Source of the DNA: DATEAV01 sp964575425
GTDB lineage: Bacteria > Chloroflexota > Anaerolineae > Anaerolineales > E44-bin32
DNA: 64,000 bases
Direction: 5' to 3'
NCBI GenBank assembly: GCA_964575425.1
Contig: CAZNRD010000001.1
Span: 62,001-126,000 of the forward strand
The notes under the pieces are model-generated. The model did no database searches, had not been told where the DNA came from, and saw nothing but the letters and a program-made list of their open reading frames with translations. Both the position numbers and the translations under genes were made by a program. Shown here in pieces: positions 42,965-50,959 of the stretch (position 1 is the first letter of the stretch; each line of letters opens with the position of its first letter).

Positions 42965-44311
42965 TCAGATCTCGACGAAGTAGGCCTCGGCGGCCCGGTC
43001 GAGCAGGTCCTTGGTCATGGCCGGCTCGACGCCGAGATAGCGCGAGATGTCGAGAATCTGGTCGCAGATGTCGCGCGGGTGTGAGGCGCGCAGCTTACGG
43101 TTCCGCTTGATGTACCACTCCTGGAGGAGGTAGGCCAGGCCGCGGTCGGAATATGCTATGCCTTTGCTCTCCGCCACGCGCCGGAAGATCTCCCGATACT
43201 CCTCGTACGAGGGATCTCCCACTTCGATTTTGTGGCGCAGCCGACGGAGGAAGGCTTCGTCCACCAGGTCGCGCGGCGGCAGGTTGGTGGAGAAGACGAC
43301 CAGCACGTCGAACGGCACCTCGACCTTGCGCCCGGTGTGGAGCGTCAGGTAGTCGATGCGGTTCTCCAGGGGGACGATCCAGCGGTTGAGCAGGTCACGC
43401 GGCCTCACTTGCTGCCGACCGAAGTCATCGATCAGGAACACGCCGCCATTGGCTTTCACCTGGAACGGCGCTTCGTAAAACTTGTTTACGTCGTCGAAGA
43501 CCAGGTCCAGCCCGGCCATGGTCAGCTCGCCGCCGACAACGATGAAGGGGCGGCGGATCTTCACCCAGCGGGGGTCGCGCTTGGCGCCGGCCTTCAAGCC
43601 GCCTGTGCCCGAAGAGCTGACGTCTTCGTCCTCGGCCAGCACGTGGTTCACGGTGTCGTAGAGTTTCACGACCTGGCCATCGATGTCGAGGGCGAAGGGG
43701 ATGTACATGTCCTCCTGCAGGATCATCGCCCCGATGCAGCGTGCGATCGATGTCTTGCCGTTCCCAGGTGGCCCGTAGAGGAAGATCGAGGTCCCCGAAT
43801 TGACCGCGGGCCCGATGCGATTGAAGGTTCGCTCGGACAGCACCAGGTCGGTGAGCGCCTGGCGCATGTCGGAGGCGTGGACGGTGGGGCGGGCGCGGCT
43901 TTGACGGCGGATGGACTCGTTGTAGAAGGCCAGGGGAACAGGGGCCGGCCCGGCATACTGGCTGCGCTCCAGCGCCTCCCGGGCGCGCGCGATCCCGGCA
44001 CCGGTGATGGCGTATTGATAAGAGCCCTCGCCAAATCCGACCTGGGTCTTGACCTCGACGAACTTCTCGCGCTTGAGGGCTTCCAGAATCTGGTCCACCA
44101 TGCCGGCGAACGGCAGCGCCATGGCCTCGGCCACTTTGAAACCGGTCAGGTAGCCGCGGAAGTAGAGAATCTTCAGCGCGAGGTCTTGCAGCCAGAGTTG
44201 GGACAGCCCGGTGTCCTCCACCCTGCTGATGGGCGGAGGTATGAACCGCAGGCTGGAGGTCGAGATGACATTGTCGGAGGCCGTGCGTGTCAACCCTCGC
44301 GGTAAGGCCAT
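42965..44311 (-). CDS. AAA+ ATPase with N-terminal winged-helix-like domain
   Basis: A 448-aa protein of unknown role. Residues 30-150 look like a winged-helix pair (LWLQDLALKILYFRGYLTGFKVAEA, QYAITGAGIARAREALE). The ATPase core has Walker A GPPGNGKTS, Walker B VFLIDDFGRQQ, sensor 1 in LVVFSTNLPP, and an arginine-finger region DEAFLRRLRHKIEVG. A C-terminal helical lid follows. ATG 44309-44311 is chosen because it has a GGAGG site; the longer frame would run through the promoter. It could be a MoxR-like or remodelling ATPase, but I see no partner gene. Confidence 0.85.
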   Translation of the reverse strand: MALPRGLTRTASDNVISTSSLRFIPPPISRVEDTGLSQLWLQDLALKILYFRGYLTGFKVAEAMALPFAGMVDQILEALKREKFVEVKTQVGFGEGSYQYAITGAGIARAREALERSQYAGPAPVPLAFYNESIRRQSRARPTVHASDMRQALTDLVLSERTFNRIGPAVNSGTSIFLYGPPGNGKTSIARCIGAMILQEDMYIPFALDIDGQVVKLYDTVNHVLAEDEDVSSSGTGGLKAGAKRDPRWVKIRRPFIVVGGELTMAGLDLVFDDVNKFYEAPFQVKANGGVFLIDDFGRQQVRPRDLLNRWIVPLENRIDYLTLHTGRKVEVPFDVLVVFSTNLPPRDLVDEAFLRRLRHKIEVGDPSYEEYREIFRRVAESKGIAYSDRGLAYLLQEWYIKRNRKLRASHPRDICDQILDISRYLGVEPAMTKDLLDRAAEAYFVEI

Positions 44312-44375
44312 GGGTGTCCTCCCCGCCTCGATCGCCTGCCCCCATGCCCGGGAGCCGGCAGCTTTGGGTGGGCGG

Positions 44376-44404
44376 ATTATATACACAGCCCGCAGATGGG
44401 GCAA
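44376..44404 (-). promoter_or_regulatory. Promoter of the AAA+ ATPase gene
   Basis: On the minus strand TTGCCC (44399-44404) and TATAAT (44376-44381) are separated by 17 bp. The leader would be about 58 nt. It is back-to-back with the promoter of the glycosyltransferase gene. Confidence 0.65.
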
Positions 44405-44412
44405 CTGCTCAC

Positions 44413-44441
44413 TTGCGCCGCCGACGCCACATGGGTAGAAT
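44413..44441 (+). promoter_or_regulatory. Promoter of the GT2 gene, giving a leaderless mRNA
   Basis: TTGCGC (44413-44418) and TAGAAT (44436-44441) are 17 bp apart. The expected +1 falls at or next to the ATG at 44449. Confidence 0.6.
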
Positions 44442-44448
44442 GCGCCAC

Positions 44449-45135
44449 ATGTCCCTCTCGGTCGTCGTGCCTGTCTACAACGAAAAGGCAACCGTCGCCA
44501 AACTCCTGGACCGCGTGCGCGCCGTCCGCCTCGCCGACGAGATCATCGTCGTTGACGACGGCTCGTCCGACGGCACTGGCGAGATCCTTCAGCAGATTGC
44601 CGCGGCACATCCGGACGTCCGGGTCTTCTTGCACAACGTCAACCGCGGCAAGGGAGCCGCCGTGCGCACCGGCATCCAGGCCGCAACCAAGGATCTCATT
44701 CTGATCCAGGATGCCGACCTCGAGTATGACCCACGCGACTACCCGACGCTGTTGGCACCGATCGAGGATGGCAAAGCCGACGTCGTCTTCGGGTCCCGCT
44801 TCCTCGGCGGCCCGCGCCGCACGACGATGTTCTGGCACATGGTGGCCAACAAGCTTCTGACGCTGCTGACCAACATCCTGTACGACAGCATCCTGACCGA
44901 CATGGAAACCGGCTACAAGCTTTTCCGCCGAGAGATCATCCAATCGCTGCCGCTGCGCAGCAACCGCTTTGAGATCGAGCCCGAGATCACGGCCAAGCTG
45001 CTCAAGCGCCGCGTCCGCATCTTCGAAGTGCCGATCTCATTCAACCCGCGCGAGTACTCCGAGGGGAAGAAGATCAAGCTGCACGACGCCTTCACGGCCG
45101 TGTGGACGCTGCTCAAGTACCGCTTCGTCGATTGA
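44449..45135 (+). CDS. Glycosyltransferase family 2 (dolichol/undecaprenyl-phosphate sugar transferase-like)
   Basis: A 228-aa GT-A fold enzyme. It has SVVVPVYNEKATVAKLLDRV, the nucleotide-binding EIIVVDDGSSDGTGE, RGKGAAVRTGI, the DXD-like IQDADLEYDP, VVFGSRFLGG and DMETGYKLFRRE. It has no membrane helices, like the DPM1-type transferases that load sugars on polyprenyl phosphate. ATG 44449 is favoured over 44431 and 44440 because the promoter at 44413-44441 would start transcription there. It is convergent with recJ, 15 bp apart. Confidence 0.9.
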   Translation: MSLSVVVPVYNEKATVAKLLDRVRAVRLADEIIVVDDGSSDGTGEILQQIAAAHPDVRVFLHNVNRGKGAAVRTGIQAATKDLILIQDADLEYDPRDYPTLLAPIEDGKADVVFGSRFLGGPRRTTMFWHMVANKLLTLLTNILYDSILTDMETGYKLFRREIIQSLPLRSNRFEIEPEITAKLLKRRVRIFEVPISFNPREYSEGKKIKLHDAFTAVWTLLKYRFVD

Positions 45136-45150
45136 CGAGGCGGTCTGTGG

Positions 45151-46866
45151 TCAGTCCGGCGCGCCGCCTGGTCTCAGGTCGACAACATTCAGCTGCAGCG
45201 TCTCCACCCCCATGTAGACATTGCGCTCGAGATGGGCGAGCACGTCCAGCCGTCTGGGCACGCGCTGCCAGCATTGAGCCTGCCGGAACGCGATCGCATC
45301 CATCTGGCGGCGGCCCTGCGCCAGCGTGAGCTTCAGGTGAGCGCCATCGCGACCCACGTTCCTGGCATCCGTCACCGACACCTCTCGTACAAGGAGCAGC
45401 GGCCGAGGGTTGCCATGGCCACAAGGCTCAACCCGCTCCAGGAAACTCAGCAGTTCAAGACCGAGGTCGCTGAGGGTGACCTCGGCGTCGACGCTCAGCT
45501 TCGGCCGCAGGTCCATTCTACCTAGCCCCTCTGCCGCCACTTCCTTCAGTCGCGCGGCAAAGGCCTCCAGGTCCTCAGTGCGCAGAGTAAATCCGGCAGC
45601 CGCCGCGTGCCCCCCATGACGAAGGAGGAGGCCGGCACACACGTCCAACGCCTGCGTGATGTGGAACTCGGGGATGCTGCGCGCCGAGCCCTGGGTTGTG
45701 GCCTCGCCGCGCACCGCCAGCACAACCGGGCGGTAGCACTCCTCCATCAAGCGCGCGGCAGCCAGCCCCACAACGCCCGCATGGAAGCCCGCGTCCGCCG
45801 CGAAGACAAGCTCGGGGACCGGTTCGGCCGTCAAGCCCCGCTCCCGCGCGACGGCAACGATGCGCTTTGTCAGCTCCTGTCGCTCGCGATTGGCAGCCTG
45901 CAGCTCTTGTGCAAGCCTCCCGGCCTCCTCGTCGTCTTCCGTCACCAGCAGACGATAGGCCGCGTCCGCAGAGCGCAGCCGGCCGACCGCATTCAGCCGC
46001 GGCGCAAGCGCAAAGGCGATGGCAGCGGCGTCGATGTTTCCAGGGCGCAGCCCGGCCACCTGCAAAAGCGCCCTCAGCCCCGGCAGGACAGACACCGTCA
46101 CATCTCCGGCCGCGTTGAGCCGATGCAATCCTGCCGCCACGAGGCTCCGATTCTCACCCGTCAGCGGCACCAGGTCGGCGACGGTGCCAAGCGCCACCAG
46201 CTCAAGTGGCGCGTCGGCCTCCGGCGTACCTGCCATCCGACACAGCCCCTGGCCGATCTTCAACGCCAGGCCAGCGCCGGAGAACTCCTTGAAGGGATAC
46301 CTATCTCCAGGTTGCTTCGGGTTCACCACCGCCAGCGCGGTCGGGAGCGAGGCGCCGGGATGGTGGTGGTCGGTGATGATCAGATCGAGTCCCAGGGAGC
46401 GGGCTTCCTCGGCTTCCTGCAGCGAGCGAATGCCGCAGTCCACGGTGATAACGAGATCGGCGCCCTGGGCGCGCAGCTCGCGCAGGGCCTCCACCTGAAG
46501 GCCATACCCCTCGTCGAACCGGTTCGGGACATACACCTGGGCCCTGGCCCCCAGCCGCGTCAACATTCGGGCCAGGAGCGCCGAGGCAGTCAGACCGTCT
46601 GCATCGTAGTCGCCGTAGACAACGACCGTTTCTTCGGTCCGGCATGCATGGAGAAGCCGCTCCGCGGCAGGCTGCAGTCCGGCGAGGTCGAACGGGTCGT
46701 GGCCAGGCTCGGATTCGGGTGCAAGGAAACGGCGAGCGCTCTCTGCGTCCTGGAGCCCTCGTCGAAAGAGAATCGAACGCTGGATGGGATCGAAGTCCGC
46801 CAGCGCGACCTCGGCCTGGGGCGGCAGCGGTTCCGGCGGCAGCCACTGCCTGGCCAACTGTGTCAC
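45151..46866 (-). CDS. recJ: Single-stranded-DNA-specific exonuclease RecJ
   Basis: RecJ degrades single-stranded DNA 5' to 3' in recombination and repair. The 571-aa protein holds the DHH phosphoesterase motifs VVYGDYDADGLTAS, VITVDCGI and IITDHHHPGASLP, then the DHHA1 domain GGHAAAAGFTLR, and a C-terminal OB fold. GTG 46864-46866 is chosen, since it gives the usual N-terminus (LARQWLPPEP) and has a purine-rich GAGGGGGG site upstream; the longer frame runs into the neighbouring gene. Confidence 0.94.
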   Translation of the reverse strand: MTQLARQWLPPEPLPPQAEVALADFDPIQRSILFRRGLQDAESARRFLAPESEPGHDPFDLAGLQPAAERLLHACRTEETVVVYGDYDADGLTASALLARMLTRLGARAQVYVPNRFDEGYGLQVEALRELRAQGADLVITVDCGIRSLQEAEEARSLGLDLIITDHHHPGASLPTALAVVNPKQPGDRYPFKEFSGAGLALKIGQGLCRMAGTPEADAPLELVALGTVADLVPLTGENRSLVAAGLHRLNAAGDVTVSVLPGLRALLQVAGLRPGNIDAAAIAFALAPRLNAVGRLRSADAAYRLLVTEDDEEAGRLAQELQAANRERQELTKRIVAVARERGLTAEPVPELVFAADAGFHAGVVGLAAARLMEECYRPVVLAVRGEATTQGSARSIPEFHITQALDVCAGLLLRHGGHAAAAGFTLRTEDLEAFAARLKEVAAEGLGRMDLRPKLSVDAEVTLSDLGLELLSFLERVEPCGHGNPRPLLLVREVSVTDARNVGRDGAHLKLTLAQGRRQMDAIAFRQAQCWQRVPRRLDVLAHLERNVYMGVETLQLNVVDLRPGGAPD

Positions 46867-46904
46867 TGCATGTCCCCCCTCAGCGGGCGGGCCTGTCCGC
46901 CGGG

Positions 46905-47327
46905 CTACGCCCGCACCCAGTTCCCCACCAACCAGTAGCGGAAGTCGTTGCCCTGACTGCACTGAATGCCGCCCACCACCCCGTACACCAGCCCCCCCAA
47001 TGGGATCAACGTGATGAGCGCCGCCAGCGGCATGCAGAGCACCCCGACGAGCACGACGCTCAGGGCTCCGCTGATCGCCCATGCCACAGCAGCCAGGAAG
47101 CCCCCGCCAAGCCAAGCGATGAGCTGGAAGACAAACGCCTGAAGCGACTGGAAGGCGACGTAGTGTGACCTGTCCTTGTACACGAGGTAGATCACCAGCG
47201 CCGCGACAGGGCCGAGCATTCCGCTGAACAGGTTGGCGAGGATGCTCAGATGAGCCAGCATGGCCCAGGTCCGCTCATCTTGCGGCGAAAGGGCGGCGGG
47301 TGAAATGGGCAGATGAGGCTCGGACAT
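46905..47327 (-). CDS. DUF4870-type membrane protein
   Basis: A 140-aa protein with three or four hydrophobic helices and the DUF4870 pattern: DERTWAMLAHLSIL, GPVAALVIYLVYKDRSHYVAFQSLQAFVFQL. The family is related to the Tic20/DUF4870 group of unknown function. It lies upstream of recJ on the same strand, 38 bp apart, so it may be cotranscribed. The next gene upstream is a shorter relative. Confidence 0.82.
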   Translation of the reverse strand: MSEPHLPISPAALSPQDERTWAMLAHLSILANLFSGMLGPVAALVIYLVYKDRSHYVAFQSLQAFVFQLIAWLGGGFLAAVAWAISGALSVVLVGVLCMPLAALITLIPLGGLVYGVVGGIQCSQGNDFRYWLVGNWVRA

Positions 47328-47406
47328 GGGGACGCTCCTCTCCAGGTTTCCAGCACACGCGCGTGGCAGTCACGTCTCTGATCTATCATACCTCAGGAAA
47401 AGTAGA

Positions 47407-47425
47407 AGCCCGCCGACAGCGGGCT
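47407..47425 (-). terminator. Rho-independent terminator after the shorter DUF4870 gene
   Basis: AGCCCGC (47407-47413) and GCGGGCT (47419-47425) form a perfect 7-bp stem. On the minus strand it is followed by TCTACTTTTCC, a fair T-tract. It separates the two DUF4870 genes. Confidence 0.7.
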
Positions 47426-47451
47426 CAAACGAAAGGGCAGCCAGACAGGGC

Positions 47452-47793
47452 TCAGGCCCAGCCTTGCTTCTTGACGAAATCGGTGATCACGGGGATGGTA
47501 ACATACTCTCCCTGGTAGGCTTTGTAGCCCCAGTAGGCGCCGATCGCCCAAATGATGAACGAGGGCGCGCCGAAGCAAACGATGAGGACCACACTTAGAA
47601 CAGTCCCCAGGACCATGTTGACCACGCCCCACGCGAGGGCCTGTGCATTGTGGGCCCGGATAAAGGGACGATTCTGCTTGTCCTCCATCAACAGGATGAT
47701 GATCGGGACCAGCGGTGTGAAGACGTAGGCCAGCAGCGCCCACAGCTTGTCATCGCTGGTGATTTCGCCTGCGCCCTTCGGTTGCTCGCTCAT
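47452..47793 (-). CDS. Second DUF4870-like membrane protein
   Basis: A 113-aa protein with three hydrophobic helices. DDKLWALLAYVFTPLVPIIILLMED and FIRAHNAQALAWGVVN correspond to the DUF4870 pattern in its neighbour, so the pair probably arose by duplication. The C-terminus (TDFVKKQGWA) is short and polar. The function is unknown. A terminator separates it from the next gene. Confidence 0.78.
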   Translation of the reverse strand: MSEQPKGAGEITSDDKLWALLAYVFTPLVPIIILLMEDKQNRPFIRAHNAQALAWGVVNMVLGTVLSVVLIVCFGAPSFIIWAIGAYWGYKAYQGEYVTIPVITDFVKKQGWA

Positions 47794-47944
47794 AGTTCTC
47801 TCTCCTCTGTAGCCGTCTCAAGGTCGGTCCGGTGAGCCGAATTGTACTCGAACGCCCATCTGACGCAATCTGCCCTTTCTAACCCCGTGACAACCCTGTC
47901 GTCGCGCATTCCGGCCACAGACGAGCCGTGCTAGGATTCGGGTC

Positions 47945-48898
47945 ATGCGCGTGGTGTTCATGGGGTCCCCTGAATTCGCCCTCCCCAGCCTCAGGGCACT
48001 GCTCCGGGCGTACCAGGTCGTGGGGGTCGTGACGCAGCCGGACAGGCCCGCCGGCCGCGGCCTGGCCCTCCGGCCTCCACCGGTCAAGCAAGCCGCCATC
48101 GACGCCGCGCTGCCAATTGTCCAGCCCCGCCGCCTGCGCGACCCAGAGGCGATGGCCATCCTGCAGGAGTGGGCCCCGGACCTGATCGTCGTCGCCGCCT
48201 TCGGCCAGATCCTGCGCCAGGAAGTGCTTAACCTGCCTGAGCACGGGTGCCTGAATATCCACGCCTCGCTCCTGCCTCGATGGCGCGGCGCCGCCCCGGT
48301 CCAGGCGGCGATCCTCCACGGCGATGCTGAGACAGGTGTGACGCTCATGAAGATGGACGCCGGCCTCGACACCGGCCCTATCGTCGCTCAGCGCGCTCTT
48401 CCCATCCGAGAGGACGAGACCGGCGGCTCCTTGTCCCGGCGCCTCTCCGAGGCCGGCGCTGAGCTGCTCCTCGTGGCCCTGCCCGACTATCTCGCCGGCC
48501 GCCTGCCGCCTCGGCCCCAACAGGAACAACTGGCGACGTACGCGCCTCTGCTGCGCAAGGCCGACGGCGCCCTCGACTTCCGCCGAAGCGCAGCGCAACT
48601 TGAGCGCCAGGTCCGCGCATTCGACCCTTGGCCCGGCTCCTTCTTCCTGTGGCAGGGCCGCCGCATCAACGTCCTGGGGGCTCGCGCCGAAAGGGGCGCA
48701 GCGCCCGAGCCGGGCACCGTCGTCGAACGCGACGATAGGCCAGCGATAGCGACAGCCGAGGGTTTCCTTGTGCTCCAAGTCATCCAGCCTGAGGGTCGCG
48801 GCCCCATGTCTGCCGCCGACTTCATGCGGGGCGCGCGCCGGTTCGTAGGCGCCAACCTTTTCGCAGCGGCTCAATCTTCACACCCCAACCCGGAGTGA
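47945..48898 (+). CDS. fmt: Methionyl-tRNA formyltransferase
   Basis: Formylates initiator Met-tRNA. The 317-aa protein has VVFMGSPEFALPSL, the catalytic region LNIHASLLPRWRGAAPVQAAI, and GVTLMKMDAGLDTGP, with the C-terminal tRNA-binding domain. A TAGGAT box (47932-47937) ends seven bases before the ATG, and no Shine-Dalgarno is visible, so the mRNA may be leaderless. glpK follows after six bases. No def or priA gene, its usual neighbours, is present. Confidence 0.95.
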   Translation: MRVVFMGSPEFALPSLRALLRAYQVVGVVTQPDRPAGRGLALRPPPVKQAAIDAALPIVQPRRLRDPEAMAILQEWAPDLIVVAAFGQILRQEVLNLPEHGCLNIHASLLPRWRGAAPVQAAILHGDAETGVTLMKMDAGLDTGPIVAQRALPIREDETGGSLSRRLSEAGAELLLVALPDYLAGRLPPRPQQEQLATYAPLLRKADGALDFRRSAAQLERQVRAFDPWPGSFFLWQGRRINVLGARAERGAAPEPGTVVERDDRPAIATAEGFLVLQVIQPEGRGPMSAADFMRGARRFVGANLFAAAQSSHPNPE

Positions 48899-48904
48899 CA
48901 TCCC

Positions 48905-50404
48905 ATGGCCGACTTCATCCTCTCCCTCGATCAAGGCACCACCTCCTCCCGGGCCATCGTCTTCGACGCCCAGGGCCAGGTCGTCGCCACCGCCCAGCAG
49001 GAATTCCCTCAAATCTACCCGCAGCCCGGCTGGGTGGAGCACGACCCGGAAGCCGTCTGGAGCACGCAGCTCGAGACGGCGCGCGCCGCGCTGAGCAAGT
49101 CCGGTCTCCAGCCACGCGACTTGGCAGCCATCGGTGTCACCAATCAGCGCGAGACCACCGTCCTGTGGGACCGAAAGACCGGAAAACCGGTCCACAACGC
49201 CATCGTCTGGCAATGCCGGCGCACTGCCCCGCAGTGCGACCGCCTGCGGGCCGAAGGCTTCGACCAGGTCATCCGCGCCAAGACCGGCCTGGTGACGGAT
49301 GCCTACTTCTCCGGGACGAAGGTCGCCTGGCTCCTGGAGAATGTGCCCGACGCCCGCGCGCGGGCCGAGCGCGGCGATCTGGCTTTCGGTACCATCGACA
49401 CCTTCCTCCTCTGGCGCCTGTCGGGCGGTGAACTCCATATCACCGATCTCTCCAATGCCTCGCGAACGCTCCTCTTCAATATCCACACTCTGCAGTGGGA
49501 CACGGAGATCCTCGGGCATCTGAACATTCCGGCGTCGATCCTGCCCCAGGTTCGTCCCTCCTCGGCGGTGTACGGCGCGACCGCGCCCGGTGTCCTCGGC
49601 GCGTCCGTGCCGCTGGCCGCTGACGCTGGCGATCAGCAAGCCGCCACATTCGGCCAGGCCTGCTTCGCCTCCGGCATGGCCAAAAACACCTACGGCACCG
49701 GCTGTTTCCTGTTGCTCAACACAGGCAAGCTGGCCGTCGATTCCGCCTCCGGCCTGCTCACCACGATCGGCTGGGGTCTCTCCGAGTCCGACCACGCCGT
49801 CTACTGCCTCGAGGGCAGCGTCTTCATCGCCGGCGCAGCGGTCCAATGGCTGCGCGACGGACTGGGGTTGATCCGCGAGAGCCGCGAGGTCGAGGACCTC
49901 GCCCAGTCCGTGAGTGACAACGGCGGGGTGTACCTCGTCCCAGCCTTCGTTGGGCTCGGGGCGCCCTACTGGGATTCCTACGCCCGTGGGACCATCCTAG
50001 GCCTGACGCGCGGCGCAACGGCCGGTCACCTCGCTCGCGCTACGCTCGAGGCCATCGCCTACCAGTCGAGAGATGTGCTTGAGGCCATGCGCCAAGACGC
50101 GTCCATTGAGCTGCAAGCGCTGCGCGTCGATGGCGGCGCCGCCCGCAACAACCTGCTCATGCAGTTCCAGGCCGACATCCTTGGCGTGCCGGTGCAGCGA
50201 CCTTTGGTGAGCGAGACAACCGCGCTGGGGGCCGCCTATCTGGCCGGCCTCGCCGTAGGCGTGTGGAAATCCACCACAGATATTGCGCGCCTGTGGCGTC
50301 TCGAGGCAGAATACCTGCCCCGGATGGGCGACGACCAGCGGCAGGCGCTCTACGCAAGCTGGAAACGCGCCGTCGAGCGGGCCGGAGGCTGGGCAACCAG
50401 CTGA
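48905..50404 (+). CDS. glpK: Glycerol kinase
   Basis: Phosphorylates glycerol to sn-glycerol-3-phosphate. The 499-aa FGGY kinase matches family length and has SLDQGTTSSRAIVFD at the N-terminus, GVTNQRETTVLWD, the signature region YGTGCFLLLNTG, and the ATP-binding LRVDGGAARNNLLMQFQAD. It is six bases behind fmt and ahead of the acetyltransferase and glpABC, so it begins the glycerol block. No glpF-type facilitator is seen. Confidence 0.96.
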   Translation: MADFILSLDQGTTSSRAIVFDAQGQVVATAQQEFPQIYPQPGWVEHDPEAVWSTQLETARAALSKSGLQPRDLAAIGVTNQRETTVLWDRKTGKPVHNAIVWQCRRTAPQCDRLRAEGFDQVIRAKTGLVTDAYFSGTKVAWLLENVPDARARAERGDLAFGTIDTFLLWRLSGGELHITDLSNASRTLLFNIHTLQWDTEILGHLNIPASILPQVRPSSAVYGATAPGVLGASVPLAADAGDQQAATFGQACFASGMAKNTYGTGCFLLLNTGKLAVDSASGLLTTIGWGLSESDHAVYCLEGSVFIAGAAVQWLRDGLGLIRESREVEDLAQSVSDNGGVYLVPAFVGLGAPYWDSYARGTILGLTRGATAGHLARATLEAIAYQSRDVLEAMRQDASIELQALRVDGGAARNNLLMQFQADILGVPVQRPLVSETTALGAAYLAGLAVGVWKSTTDIARLWRLEAEYLPRMGDDQRQALYASWKRAVERAGGWATS

Positions 50405-50439
50405 CGTCTGCACCACGCTGGCCGCAAGGAGGGACCTCC

Positions 50440-50913
50440 ATGGACTTTCAGATCGTACGCACGCTCCACCCTCCTGAAGAATACATTCGCCAAATCTCCG
50501 AGCTCAACCGCCGCCTCGGCTTCCCGACCACCCCCGCCGACACGCGCCGCCGCCTTGGCGCGCTTCCGCGCGAGGACAGGCTGTTGCTGGCGTTGGCGGG
50601 AGATGCTCTTATTGGCTATGCGCATATTCGCATCGTGCGCGACCTGTTCTCCGAGGAATCCGCCGAGGTCGTCGCCATCGCCGTCGACCCCGCCTTCCGC
50701 CGCCAGGGCGTCGGCCGCCGCCTGGTCACCGCCGCCGAAATCTGGGCGCGCGAGTCCGGCCGCTCCCGCCTCATCCTGCGCACCAACGTCGTCGTCACCG
50801 AAGCCCACGCCTTCTTCGTCGCCCTCGGCTACGAACAGCTCGAAACCTCCCTTGTCTTCGTCCGAGACCTCGAAAGCGAGCGCAAAGCCGAAGCCCCCAC
50901 TCAGCCCTTTTGA
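50440..50913 (+). CDS. GNAT-family N-acetyltransferase
   Basis: A 157-aa acetyltransferase with the acetyl-CoA loop VDPAFRRQGVGRRL, the preceding strand AEVVAIAV, and the C-terminal EAHAFFVALGYEQLE. ATG 50440-50442 is chosen because AGGAGG precedes it by seven bases. The substrate is unknown. It is wedged between glpK and glpA; its own dispersed-motif copy (50612) falls in the LIGYAHI strand. Confidence 0.88.
   Translation: MDFQIVRTLHPPEEYIRQISELNRRLGFPTTPADTRRRLGALPREDRLLLALAGDALIGYAHIRIVRDLFSEESAEVVAIAVDPAFRRQGVGRRLVTAAEIWARESGRSRLILRTNVVVTEAHAFFVALGYEQLETSLVFVRDLESERKAEAPTQPF
50612..50624 (+). repeat. Dispersed motif TTGGCTATGCGCA, copy inside the GNAT gene
   Basis: An exact 13-mer copy. 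With its left flank it shares GCTCTTATTGGCTAT with the copy at 56424. In frame it reads CTT ATT GGC TAT, codons uncommon here. Confidence 0.4.
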
Positions 50914-50921
50914 GAGCACTC

Positions 50922-50950
50922 TTGGACACCCCACCTTTCTGTGGCACAAT
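50922..50950 (+). promoter_or_regulatory. Promoter of glpABC
   Basis: TTGGAC (50922-50927) and CACAAT (50945-50950) are 17 bp apart. The predicted +1 is within a few bases of the glpA GTG at 50960, implying a leaderless or nearly leaderless message and independent control of glpABC from glpK. Confidence 0.6.
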
Positions 50951-50959
50951 GACTCCGCC